Positions 48,154 to 60,677 of a DNA stretch of 64,000 nucleotides are shown one piece after another. The DNA lies in NCBI GenBank assembly GCA_013399305.1, contig VXAI01000049.1, forward strand, positions 2,906,425 through 2,970,424, given 5' to 3'. The notes under the pieces are model-generated. The model worked only from the letters and a program-made list of their open reading frames with translations. It did not search any database and had not been told where the DNA came from. The DNA is from Rostratula benghalensis (taxonomy: Eukaryota; Chordata; Aves; Charadriiformes; Rostratulidae). The position numbers were made by a program, and so were the translations under genes. How positions within the stretch are numbered: position 1 is the first letter of the stretch; each line of letters opens with the position of its first letter.

Positions 48154-51100
48154 AAACAGGAACTATATCAGAAAGCAGCAAAGGTGTGAATGAATAAACA
48201 GAAGTGACAGGGACATGTGAAAATGCCCTGTAAAACCATACTCAGTGCTAGGACATCTGACCAGGCTTTCACAATGTTTCAAGGGGAACACCTGATCAAT
48301 TCCTATTCATCATGAAAGTAGGATTAAGGTATGAGCATGTAAACTGGATCTAAGCAGAGGACAATACAAAATCTGGAGAAAAGGCAAATTAACAAATGTA
48401 TTCTCATGAGTTCAGATACTGAGTACATACACAGATTAAATACCTAGCACCACCTTGAATACATGAGATAGAATAGATTAAAACTTCTGACTTGGTTCTA
48501 GGTCTTCATCAGGTACCCAATTTTGGTGCTAATCTCCTGGAAACCAAGCATTCACACACTGAATTTGAAAGACCATTGTTCATTCTTCATGCTTCTTTCC
48601 ACTGAGAAACTCACATGCTGGGAAAACATAACTGCTCTTCAATTTTACACTTTTTTTACATGCAACATTCTTTTGTTATAACCAACAGCCACTTTAACAT
48701 ATAAAGACCATGACAAACAACTGCACTTTGTGCTGAAAGGTTAATTCCATTCAGAAGTTTTTAGGCATTTTACAGCACCACATTATTCTTTTATAAAAGC
48801 AATGCCATTTTAATATGAAAACATAATTAGATGAGAATAGTTAGAATATGAGAAAAGCCTGAAGATCCAAACAATGCTGGTACCTCTGAGAAGTACCCTT
48901 AAAAGGAACACACTTCATAGTGAAAGACTGTATAATTATAGGATTGATATATTAAATATACACAGCCAAAAAGCCCCCTTCATCTGCCATATCTCAGAGA
49001 AACTCCCACGATTCAGTAGAGCCAAGCTACTTTATAACAACTAAGGGGTTTTGTTTCACAAAACGATGCTGAAATAGTCAGCTAAATCTAAGGCCACCTT
49101 TTTCTTTTCCATAGGCAAGGAAAGCTCTAAGACAACATGATCAAGCAGAGATTGATTAGTCAGAATTACACTGACGTAATGCTGGGGCAGAAAGTTGCGT
49201 GAGGTCATCTTCCTGAACAGATGGTCTGGAGATATTGGTTTTAACTAGCACATGGTTGAGTAAATAATGTTTAAGTTTTCTTTGAGAGCCTGGGGAGTGA
49301 ACCAGATAGAGTTGAGTAAAATACCTGTGCCTCCTGCTCACATCATCTGCTACTCCTAGGGTTTTCATTTCCTGCACTGTTTGTGCTTTATCACATGGCT
49401 CACTGGTCAGGCAGTCTGTGTCCTTGGTTCAAAAAGCTTTTGTTGGAAGATTGAAAGTGACGTGCACTTAATTTCCATTTATAATTTCTTTATATGTGTA
49501 GTTTGTTACTTACAGCTAAAATTAGTCAACAGAGACAGTAACTTGTGCCTGAATTCTCTTTTTCAGTCAGCATAATGAATTTCATACATAGTAACAAATG
49601 ACTATGACAGGACAAAAATCTACATGATCAGTTCTAGGAACAATTTGGTTTCTTTTCAAATTAAATGCTCATTTGAAAACACCCAGATTTGTCCATTCTC
49701 ACGATTGTCCAACATGGCCATCTCTAAGCATGTGCATTTACAACCTCAAAAGGATTGTCCTGGTCCTTTTATTATATCATATTTTATATATGTTTATGCT
49801 ATCTTTATTCAGAATAAATTAAGAGTGGTTGACAATAAATTCCAGCAGATTTCACTCAGATTTTTCAATTCTTTAAAACAGGAAATATTTTCACAAGCAG
49901 CATCCACTTCACTATTTCAATAACATCAGACTAGTGTGAGTTCTGTCACACTTGCTTTCCATGGTAACAATCCTGGGAATGTCATTGTTATAATATTTAA
50001 ATGATCATTCAGTAGTCAAAAATGGTATATTAAAGATGAAAATGAAGCAAAAGATTTAAAACCAGGGTAATCATCTAAGTCAAATAAATGATCACATACA
50101 AAGAGGATAATCTTGAGTACAATTTCTCATCTTTTCCATTATGTAATATTTTAGTGTCTTAAAATGACCCCCAAATAGTACTGATTCACAATTACAAATT
50201 ACTATTTATAGTAAATACCAAAATAAAGTACAGAAGCATATTCAAAATGCTACAGAAAATGAAAAACAAAGTATCTTTAAACATACATGCACAGGCAATG
50301 ATGTGAACTGGTAACAGTATTTGAAATAAACTGTCTGCATTACCCATGTGGAGAGAGCAATCAGATGCGCAGGTCACCCTATTATTAATTTACTCTTATT
50401 AAAAACTTGCTGTTTCCTTCAGGTTCACTCCCTAAAAGCTGCTGACTGCTGGCAGAGCTTCCACATTTCTATTTTTATAATGTGTACACAATTTTTGTAC
50501 TTCACTCATCACTAATCTCTTACTGATGTTTGTAACAATGGCTAACAATAAGTTCATAATAGGAAAAAGAATAAATTCTGATTGGTGTCATTAAAGCCAA
50601 CCTTTGAGATGAAGAAGCGAGCAGTCTAGTGACACAAGAAAAAAAAGTGACATACCAGCTTGGCAGTAAGGCACGTGTAACTTTTTAAATCACAACTGGG
50701 CCTGTATCAAAGAATTCAAGTCCCAGTCTCCAAATGCCCTTCTGTCAAGCAGCCAAGGGTGCAAAAAAGGCAGAGGAAGGGAGACAGCTACTGTTTCATA
50801 CATTGGTTAGAGAGAGAAGATTTAACTGAAAAATTCGCTTTCAAATTTGAATTTTCATCCCATGTTCCTCAGGATACTGTGATCTGGGCTGACTGATATC
50901 CATCACAGAAACATCCAGCTTCCTCTGATTTTTTACGAATGTTTTTTGTAACACTGACAAAAGGATGAACCCTTATGGTAATTGTGCCTATGGAAAAAGT
51001 TGCAGCCAAAACTGCCGCTTTACTCCCTCTAACAACTACACCCACCTATCAACCTGTGTAGTTGGCAATGCCCTAGTTCCACTGGGGGCACCAGAAGCTG

Positions 51101-51164
51101 TAAGGTCAGCACTAATATCATTGCAGACAAGTGTTTTTCTCATGTTTTTATGACTGTAATGTCA

Positions 51165-51385
51165 TTCCTATTTGACTTCACTGACACTACTCATGGCAGA
51201 ATTGCTTATGACATAATTATGGAAATACATAGTTTATTATTGTATAATAGCCTTACAAATCTCATGCATGCATCATTATGCAAATTTGAATAGTGGAGCA
51301 AATGTTGTTGATGTCAATATGTCCATACCAGAAGAAGCTAATCAAATGAAATATAGTCCAATTAGCAGCATGGTGAGCAATCTTA
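51165..51385. promoter_or_regulatory. Candidate conserved non-coding element with SOX-OCT-like site
   Basis: The interval contains catcattatgcaaat at 51271-51285, a perfect octamer (51278-51285) preceded by a diverged SOX half-site in the same spacing as the composite SOX-OCT motif. It also has CATGCATG, gctaatcaaatga and ccaattagcagc words. It is free of repeats and of meaningful open frames. It is a good visual candidate for an enhancer; evidence is motif content only. Confidence 0.28.
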
Positions 51386-52792
51386 AATAAAAGGAGATGC
51401 TCAAGGGAGGAAGGAATATTTAAAAGTTATTGCAAAAATCTGACATAACTTCAGGAAAAAGTAAAGATTTCCATTCAGTTGATCCCAAGACACTGTAACT
51501 CAAGAAATGATGGATGATATACATATCAAATACTAAGTTCTCTGAAGCTACATGTCACCTAATTTAATCTGTCTAAAAGTTAGGAACCTGATCTAAGTTC
51601 GTTTTGTAGTTATGTCTGAAGTTAACAGAGAGGAGGACAGGGGGGGAAAAGAGAAAGACTTCCATTTATGCTAAGATTGTATTAATTACCTTCTGAAAGT
51701 GCTTATCTCTCTTCAGTGACTACAGAGAGAACTTGTAGCTTGGATGAGTAATAAACAAACTTCTCAAGTGTGTTAAGACATAAATCCTAGCCTAAATATT
51801 CTATGTGTATAAGAAACAACCCATATATCCTATCCTAACTCAAATTATCAGCTGTCTCCATGCTCGGACAGTGCAAATTCTTCTCTACACGTAATAAATA
51901 TACACGGTGGATGTGGCTATCTCATTAGATTCTAATGGACCATATTAGCTCAAGGAACACAGTGGATTGCTACCTAAATTCAAACCTCAGGAAGGAAACT
52001 GAGTTTTGAAAGCTTTATATTCAAGTTTCAAGAGAGAAAAGATGTGGATCCTACCTCTGAGCTGTAGGGATGCCATCATCAGACTGTTGACTTCTGTCCG
52101 CTTTCAGCCTCTTTCTCTGACTTCAGAGCACCCCGAGAAGCTTGGAACACACAAAAACATTAGAGTTGGAAACATGTTGGAAAAGAGGGTTTGCTTGGTT
52201 TTGTGTTTACCACACGGTATGAATAATAAACAGGATATAAAAGCTTGAAGAAAATTACATTAAACAGGAACTACATGTTTTTAATTAACCAGGAAACCAA
52301 TAAATACAACATAAAACAAGGATAACATTTGGAGGGGGGGACGGGACTATTGTGTACTAAAATGTACTGTGTGAAATAGAACAGTTATTAGTTGGTATTG
52401 TTTGTCCTCCCTGACTGACACATCTGACTGCAGAAAATAACATTCACTACAAATATATCTTATGAATCACTTTATATTCAGAAACAATGCTTCAACAAGT
52501 AAACAGCAGTGGTATGAATTCAAATAATTTATTCAAAAATGCATTTACTGCCCATGTTTTAATTATTCGACTAAGCTTACTAGCAGAAAGTAAACCAGGA
52601 GTTTATAACTTCCCTAGCCCTCCTGATACTTGGAAATGGTAGGGGAAATTAGGTGGCATTCCAAGCCTCTGACTTTCTACAAATCAACTTAGCTATTTTC
52701 AGTGGGTTCCCCTAAAGATGCCTATTTCACTGGGGTTCATTTTCTACTTCATGCATAAGGCTACAACATACCATTGTGTATATGTAGCACAA

Positions 52793-52815
52793 ACATGTGT
52801 GCACATGCATGTGCA
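52793..52815. repeat. Alternating purine-pyrimidine tract with palindrome
   Basis: Twenty-three consecutive bases alternate purine and pyrimidine. Inside them 52801-52814 (gcacatgcatgtgc) is a perfect 14-bp palindrome. Such tracts favour the left-handed Z form under supercoiling. Confidence 0.7.
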
Positions 52816-54267
52816 GCTACAAGGCCTCAGCACAAGATTTTGACTCTTGAATGGGGGCCTTATGAATCCAAAGGAAGGAGACAAGCACCTGGAAAACATG
52901 TCATTTTCCACTCTTGCATAAAAAACTCAATTGCAAAAATTCACCTCACAGTTCTGGAGAAACCCTCTTTTCTACTCAAGAGAATCTGATTTTTAAAAAA
53001 AATTACATCTAGTACTGGTAAATATTTTTCAAAGGTCTGAAGAGGCCAGTGCTTTTTTCTTCCCTCACTAGAGAGATATTGCCCACGATTTGTGTCCTTG
53101 TCTTCATGCCACAAGAGAAGCTGCTCTGCTTTGTGTCCTTTCAGTAGGACATGGCACTGGTAGTCGTTTTACAGAAGTGAAATGAGGCACCTCTGAAATG
53201 GCTATGGCCACTGCTATCACTTACACAAAAGCCAACACATTTCTGGCATCCCAGCAGAAAGGCAATTGTTACTATTTTGGCCGGATACATTCATTTTTCT
53301 CAGTCTGATAAATAGTAGAGCATTCTCTGGGGCTCTCTACTACCCCTCCGTACATCACCATGATTAATATAATGGAGCCAGAGCCTCTATGCATACAAAC
53401 GGGCATTTTTTAAACTGACCCAGCCTGTCCCCTGATGTGTAACTTCAATGTGGACAGCTGTTTAGGATGCTACACTGTGACATCCAGGATCCAACAAACA
53501 CATTTGGTGCTCAGATGTGGTTTCTTTGCCGCCCAAATTTATGCCCATGTGCTCAGGTGGTAATCTGCCTACTCATCACTTAGTCAGACTCTTCAGACCA
53601 TCATTTAGGAGATGGTGGGAAGCAAGTATGAGTGTAGATGGTCAGGCTGCTCGCTCCTAAAGAAACACCCTCTGCCATACTAGGCTCCTCTTTTGGAATT
53701 GCATTCTCACATTCAATGCTTTGTGCAACTTCCCATTCAGCTTGGTTCACTGGCAATTAATTGAGGAGGAAAAAAGGCAGAGGGAAAGAAGATACAGAAC
53801 TAGTTCTGCCTTCTAGACCGACAGGTTCAGTATTTGCAACTCTGAATTACAGTACTTTTCCTGTACTTGGCAAGCCATAGGCACCCGAGGAAAGGTAAAG
53901 ATGCTTCCAGAATGTGCAAACATCTGAAGGTACTCTTCACGTAGACAAAAGCAGGGCTTAAAATGGCTCTAAGGAAAACACCACCATGACAGATCAGGCA
54001 CTCAAGAGCATAGCATCTCTATATTATTGCATTTTAAAATGCAAAAAATCCCTTGCTTTTATTATTTCTTACATGACAGATCAGTAATCTAATACTTTAA
54101 TCTATGCATAGATTGTTGTAGCAGAAAAAACTGAAAATATAATGTTCAGGTGAAAAATAAGAGTAGAGCAGACAGCTAATCTCAGGTTGTACTGTATTTT
54201 ATCACATTTTAAATGGATGCTTGTTTACAAGAATGTGTTGCAGCACTTCAAGTTGCACCTATTAGAC

Positions 54268-54279
54268 TTTTTTTTTTTT
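54268..54279 (+). repeat. Poly-T run (12 T)
   Basis: Twelve consecutive T are followed by ccctc. A simple homopolymer. Confidence 0.8.
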
Positions 54280-55188
54280 CCCTCAAAAAGACCTTGACAG
54301 CAAAAAGAATAAAGTAAATCAAATCTCACAGGAGGCCAGCAGATTAAATAAATGGCAGTGACAATACTACCTAAAACTAAGAGCACAATATATTTGCCAA
54401 ATACCCAGGGAAGTATGTTCAGCTCTAGAATCAAACTGGAATTTTGCTCTTTAATTTGGGTGGTGATCTTGGAACTCAACAACAGAAGTCAAGTTGTCCA
54501 TTCACCTCTTCTGTGCTGTTTATTCTAGTACTAACTACCTGGATATTCAAGTTATTTTCAGTGTAAACTGGATGGGAATAAATTTTGAATTTACACTATC
54601 TGGAGTACACTACAGCTATTCTTCATCTTCCTTAAGTGGGCTATTTAATTGTTTGCTATGTCATTTTAATAAGATAATTATCTAAAGCTTTGAAGAGCTA
54701 TGTACACAAGACAAAAATCAAAGCACAAGCTACTGTTGATATTTCCAAGTCTTTAGTTATTCTGTGTTGAAAACACAAGTGTTGACAAATTATTTAGAAA
54801 TTCTTTTGCTGACCATACTCACAACAGCTCACTGATAGCACACGTCTCCTGTGCACTTCTTTTGCTCTTCTGGAAACAAACAAAATACAGTATTTTCCTT
54901 GCACCCTACTTCTATCCCTTGACATGACATATTGCAGAATGTCCGTAACAGAGGTTATTCTGATGCTACCTTTCATGTGTCCATCTCTTGTAGTGACAGA
55001 GGTTGAGAAATATAATCTACTGTCACAATTTTAACTGTAACCTTTTTGACACCTGTTGTACTTCCTTGGCAGACAAGGGAATGATTACTATGACTGATAT
55101 TTTCATTTAAGCGTCTCATTAACAAACTGTTTCTTTCAGCATCAAGTGAGATGCTTCTGGTTTACTAGAGCTTTGGATAAGCAGCAGT

Positions 55189-55214
55189 CAGATGAGACTT
55201 TTTTGTCTCATCTG
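55189..55214. repeat. Perfect 10-bp inverted repeat (hairpin)
   Basis: Arms cagatgagac (55189-55198) and gtctcatctg (55205-55214) are exact reverse complements around a loop of six T. Transcribed from either strand this would fold into a short stable hairpin. It is too short for a microRNA precursor, as pairing does not continue beyond the arms. Confidence 0.75.
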
Positions 55215-56512
55215 TTTTTCTATTACCTTGTGGCTCAAGCAATATCAATTTACATTAGTGACTTTCCTGTGTGTCCTGATAGCATCTCATTCATAAGGGG
55301 GAAAAAAACCCAAACAACCCTCTAAGTACATCTGAAGCCACCTGTAAGTTGAAAATAAATTCTAGTGAGGACTCAAAAATCATTATTTTTTTGACTTTCA
55401 GACAGCTGGTATGATTGAGGCATTAAACAAACCCCTTACCTAGAAAACACCATTTTTCTTGTCCAAGATAGCTTTAACACTGAAAACCTGCACCAGACTG
55501 TTTTCCGTGACCAGTTGTATCTGTTAATACCAACAAGAAGAGCAATGCCAATGCTGAAAGCTAGTAAGGTCTTAATCAGTATGTTTCCTATCTCTCCTGC
55601 AAAGCGATTTAGATGATTCAGACAACACTAGCATTTCACCACTGCTGAAGCTAGTGGTATTGCGTTGGCTAGACAAATTTTGGCAGGGAATTTTGGCAGA
55701 GCTTGCTTTAAACATCCCCTAGAAGGCGGCAAGGTTATTGGGAGTTTATTTCTTGACATGCGTTTTCCATTTCCTCCTTGCAATTATTACACATCAAGCC
55801 AAGCACCTTCACATAACCCATCTAGTGCAAGTCTTAGTCTGAGGCTTTCATCAGGCAGAAGTACTTTAACCTGATCTGTTACCCAGGCATATTTTATTTC
55901 TGGGAGAAATGGCTCTCAAAGGTAAGGTGAGTTTCTCTTTAAACAGGGTAACTGCATTTCAAACAAAGTTTACTTTTGAGTGATGCCTCCCTCTTTGTCC
56001 CCTATCTCTTGTTCAAAAATGTTGAGGTGTAAACTGGACAGGACATGATGCTATTGTTTTTCTGCCTACGTTTCCTTCTATTGCTATTTGAAAAACAGGG
56101 ATGATGGAAATACATATGATAATAAAATAAAAACGAAGAAACAGAAGAAATTGCTACCTGACCTCTACATTTTCTTACTGGCACAGTATTTTTACTTCAA
56201 GTAGTGAACTAAATACTTTTTTCGAGAAAATGTGTATATAGTTGTTTACTATGTAATAGTATAATATGCAGTGTCAGCTCTGCAGTTCAGGGCTGACCTT
56301 TTTCCACTGCAGTCAGAACATGAAGGTGAAGAGTATTTTAAATATTTTTCCTATTAATGAGCATTAAAGATTCCGAAATGTCAGTCTTTTCAGAGGAAAT
56401 GATAACTTTAGCACAAAGGAAGAACAGAAGGGTACCTTTCCCATATTCTGTAGTTCAGGCTTCACTTCAAAGATTACCTAGACTGATCATAAGACTGGTT
56501 GGCAAGAGGAGA

Positions 56513-56526
56513 TACTTCCGGAAGTA
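56513..56526. promoter_or_regulatory. ETS-type palindrome
   Basis: The sequence tacttccggaagta is a perfect 14-bp palindrome made of two overlapping ETS-family words (CCGGAAGT on each strand). It keeps a CpG in a CpG-poor region. The local 69-codon frame (56357-56566) is not recognisable. Binding is inferred. Confidence 0.4.
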
Positions 56527-57720
56527 CCTGAAATCACTTCCCCCTGTCATTCATAGGACTGGTTGATATGATGTGATAATTTTCTTGAAAAAGCATTTTA
56601 AAATTTATCCAACTAATTTTGTGGGCCTAGGTATTTTCCCACTAAAATTGTTTACCCTCCAGAACCCTCCCTCACAAGTGAAGTGTATAATGAAACATGG
56701 TATAATTAAGTGAAGACAGGTTATCTAAAAGTACTATCAGAGGAAAAAACACCAAACGAAGCATGTTTTATTCTTACTGTTGTGTCTGTAACACGACAGA
56801 AGTATCACTAGCCCCAGAGAAGTACATCTCCCAGACTACTAGCATAATCCTTAACACTTTTCCTATTATGGATGTTATAAGCATTTCAAACAGACAAAAA
56901 AATCCCTGACTTGCCCTCTCCTTATTCTTCTGTATTCCACAAAGTCAACACAACTTGGAATGGCCTGAGTATCAAGCAGTGCCATTACCCAAAGATTACA
57001 TTGGTAAGGCAGGACTAGATAACAACTGATCAATGTGAAAATAATGTAAAATTTTAGCTGGTTTGATTTACATAACCTGTCCAAGATATGAAATTAAAAT
57101 GAAATGACCAAAACTGAAGTGATTTGGCTGTTCTCCATCTTCTCCAAAGCCTCTCATATTGGGTGCCTATTTTTCATCCAACACAAAACTATGAATATGA
57201 CAATCTTGGGAAAAATAATATGTTCTTGCATTTCCCCCCTTTAACATAAAATGAAATTTTGTAAGGCAAATACAAGTAGCAGATAAATACCAAGTCTTTA
57301 TGGTCTCTTGTAACATCGCAAATATTCACACAATCCTTTGTTAACGGTAGACTAATTAATATTTCAGTAAATACAACTTTTGAAACAACTTCTCAGGTAA
57401 ATATCACGATTTCTCTTACGTAACCTAGTAACTGTTCTCAAGCTCCTGCTGACATCAGTGCAAATTGACCATGCTAGGCACCAAAAGCACTGACTGTTAG
57501 CAAGTCTGGCAAAGAATTCTCCTTGCTTGAAATTCTCTTCTCTGAAGAAGGCCAGTGTAAGCTTCTGCCAAAGTCCTTTCTTCAAGGCTGCAAGCGCTGC
57601 AGGGACTTAGCGCTAGTCTGACCTGGGGCTGATTTCTCACAAGCTGATATATTAGAAATATTTCTCTGTTGTTGTGAGTAGTTAGTAATTGATTAATGAT
57701 GCATCTGAAGGCTTTTAAAA

Positions 57721-57737
57721 TTATTATTATTATTATT
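57721..57737. repeat. TTA trinucleotide repeat
   Basis: Five TTA units plus a partial unit, preceded by a short A run. A microsatellite. Confidence 0.85.
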
Positions 57738-58689
57738 GCAGACTTCCTTATTGTGGTAAGTAAAAGTTAAATTAGTTATTCAGAGAATTGTGATTTTATT
57801 TGCCAGTTCAGCATTTTTCCATATGCATCCTGGTGGGACTGGCCTCGTAACTACAGCGTTCATCTTGCATTTGTATTTCTCTTATATAAATCTTGCCTTT
57901 TCTTGGTTAGGCATTTAAGTGAAAAGTGGGTATTTGGTTTTAATATACAGGGTAAGTAAATTAAACATGTAGTGACTTTGCTTGTGGCAGCAAGTAGCCG
58001 TAAGACTCAATTACAATATACTTAAGTTGAAAATATACCTGATCACATCAACAGAAAAATCCCATCAATTTCAACAGAGGTAGGGCTCCACTCAGGGAGC
58101 TCTATCTTTATAAAATCATAGAATTGTTTGTGATAGGAGTTATTTTTGTTGGACTCTAACACAATGTGACTTAAAATGAAATGAAGTGTGGAGTTGCATC
58201 TCCTAGTCTTTCATAGCAAAATCTGACATTTTGAAAGTAATTATGCTCTTTAAAAGCTGCATTCTTCTTAATTCTATGTACATAAAACCACCAGGTAGGC
58301 CTCAAAACTAGTCTTATTACTAAAGTTATCAAAAATAGATTATTAAAAACTTAACACTTGTCCATGCAGAGAACTCTGGACTGAACAATTTTGCAAAGTG
58401 TATTTAAAACTTTGAAATTCCTTTAAAATTTTTCTTTAACAAGTTTCTGTTTACTTGCTTATTTATTGATCATTAGTGACTGCTTAATGCATGCTTTTAT
58501 TACAAAAGGAACATTAGACATCTTTTTAATCTTGCATAGCATTTAGGATAAAAGATAGGAAAGAAATATCCTTCACAAACAAATTAATAAAAATCATATT
58601 TCTATTTTGCCTTCTCTTTCTGTAGATGAAAAAAATGGTTCATGCATATTATCAAAACTAATTGAAATCATGAGACAAAATGAAAAAGG

Positions 58690-59215
58690 GAGAAATCTAC
58701 AGCTCTAATAAGGAGGGAAATTTCTCTCTGACCTGTGCAAAACCTTGACATTCTCAGTGAGACTACTGTCAGACTATACAGTGAATAATCTTTTTGTGAG
58801 AGGAAGGAAAATAAAATCTTATCTGCAATATTATCTATAATGCCCATCGTGACCTTTGTTTAAAAAGTTGAACTCGAGCTGGAAAAGCGTCAGAAAGGGC
58901 ATCAGACTGAGAAGGTGAACAGAGAGCTTTGAAGCGGCTAATAAAAGAACTTGGCTTACTCCGTCTAGCAAAATGAAGGGGAATTTGATGGCTCTCTCTA
59001 AACATAAGATGGGAGATAATCACCAGTGAGGGAAAAGCATTCTTTGAGCTAACGAACAATGGAGCCATAAGACCAAATGCAAGCAAACAGAACATGAATA
59101 AAGTCAAGCTGAAAAATAGAAAACTGCTCTTAATAATTAAAGCAGTGAGGAAACCCCTTCTGGTGATGTTCTTATTCATGCTTTGTATTCTACTCATCAC
59201 ACATAGGCAATAATT
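58690..59215. promoter_or_regulatory. Candidate conserved non-coding element
   Basis: This is complex, repeat-free sequence with a nuclear-receptor-type word TGACCTTTG (58850-58858), a SOX-type word AACAATGG (59055-59062) and several TAATAA/TAATTA words. A minus-strand frame of about 120 codons (58835-59200) is open across it and would encode one hydrophobic, membrane-like stretch near its start, but it matches no family I know. I favour regulatory DNA over coding. Conservation and codon-substitution tests would decide. Confidence 0.25.
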
Positions 59216-59437
59216 AGCCTGTTACTCCAGCAAGGCCCTGCACAAATAATATAAACTAAGTTGAAGGATGACCCCTTCAAGACAACCTCATATAGGCCAA
59301 CTCCTATACTTTGGGACAATGCTAGAGTTTCACTAGATCCAACTTTTCATTCCTACCCCATCCCAGAGCTCCTATTTATTCTTGTAGTCTTTCCTGGGCA
59401 GCAGGTATTTCCACCCCACTAATAGAAGCTCTACTGC

Positions 59438-59474
59438 CAGCTGCAATGTGCAACAGGTGTCATAATCTCACCTG
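59438..59474. promoter_or_regulatory. E-box cluster
   Basis: Three E-boxes lie within 37 bp: CAGCTG (59438-59443), CAGGTG (59454-59459) and CACCTG (59469-59474), at start-to-start spacings of 16 and 15 bp. CAGGTG/CACCTG are preferred by SNAIL/ZEB and E-protein factors. No promoter is visible. Confidence 0.35.
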
Positions 59475-60677
59475 ACTCCATCCAGAAGAATTGAAATGTC
59501 TTTATAACATATCCCAGCACTCCCAATTTAGCAAGACTGCAGAGAGACCGCAAACCTGCCTCTTTATAAAGCCAAGCAAGAGCAAGCAGAGTTTGTTTGC
59601 GCAGGCTACACGGTGCATCACAGCACCTTGCCAGCTGAGGACTCAGGCTTGACTGCCCTGTCTTCACTTCAAAACGTTTATCATCAGAGCTCTGCTGGAG
59701 AAACATTTCCATTTAATTACAACTTTGACCTGAAAAAATCCTGTCTGCAAGAAGCCGACAACAAAGGGATTTTTCAGGGTTTTGGACAGTGTAACACAGT
59801 AAGTCTTTCACAGGTACAGACATCTCACCAAGAAAATCTACTCTTATTTATGGAAAATTGCCTCTCATTTATCTAACATTTCTATACATTCCTTGCTGTG
59901 TTAATCTGCATTATGACTATCTTCCTCCTTTCTGTCTGTTGATGGCCATAACTGCTGCTGGCCTGTAATGAAAATCTGCAGAAATAGAATTCTGTAAACA
60001 TCAAAAGAAAACCAGGCAAGAAGTTTACCAGCAAAAACCCAGTAACGCTGAAATCTGTTAGTCCATCAGGAAGTCTCACAAAAGATGTTATGGATATTCC
60101 ATCACTGCAAATTTGAAACAAAACTTCACTTAATGCAGAGATCACTATTTTGGAAGGAAATTGACAAAGATTCGGAAACATCAGGAAATCTTTCCTCCTA
60201 AACAGACTAAGGCTACTTATTCTCCTGCATGAAACAGAGTTATAACCAAACCCACCATTGTATACGGGGCTGAACCTGGAATCCTTCGGAGAGACACCTA
60301 GGCAGGAGAATGGATAGGAGACTTTATCCTACACAGAATGAGTTAGTGTTTACACGGCCTTTCCAAAGACATGGGGGACGTTATTTAGGTAAATTATTTG
60401 AACATATTCCAAATATTTCAAATGAGTGTCCCAATCCTTGAACCATCAAAGAAAATGTAGTTACACCATTTATTTCAGTGAAATGCTAATTGACTTGTAA
60501 CTCAATGTGTTTCCTTTTTAACATCAAATTTTGCACATCTCAGTTACAGTACTGTAAAGAATAAGTCTGTGCATCAGGACAGTTAGGTTATTAAACACTA
60601 TCTGCTTCCCTCATCTCCTGATACTAAAAAAAGACTTGCATCTTAAATGTTAATTATGCATTTGCAGGCAGTCTAAA

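Noticed and set aside
55189..55220. Stem-loop followed by T-rich sequence, looking like a bacterial intrinsic terminator
   Set aside because: The window is avian nuclear DNA, so this type of terminator does not apply. Retained only as an inverted repeat.
57742..57755. 14-nt segment between attgcag and gtggtaagta, microexon-like
   Set aside because: The acceptor lies in a TTA microsatellite, which mimics a weak tract; length is not a multiple of three and there is no other support.
58108..58170. aaaatcatagaattgtttg and ttggactctaac, reminiscent of an inverted CR1 tail
   Set aside because: Only scattered words match and the characteristic ggaagggacct block is missing. It could be a very old CR1 tail but cannot be supported by eye.
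59613..59876. 87-codon plus-strand frame with a possible donor (cagtaagt) inside
   Set aside because: No convincing acceptor upstream, no recognisable protein, and an overlapping 93-codon frame on the other strand.
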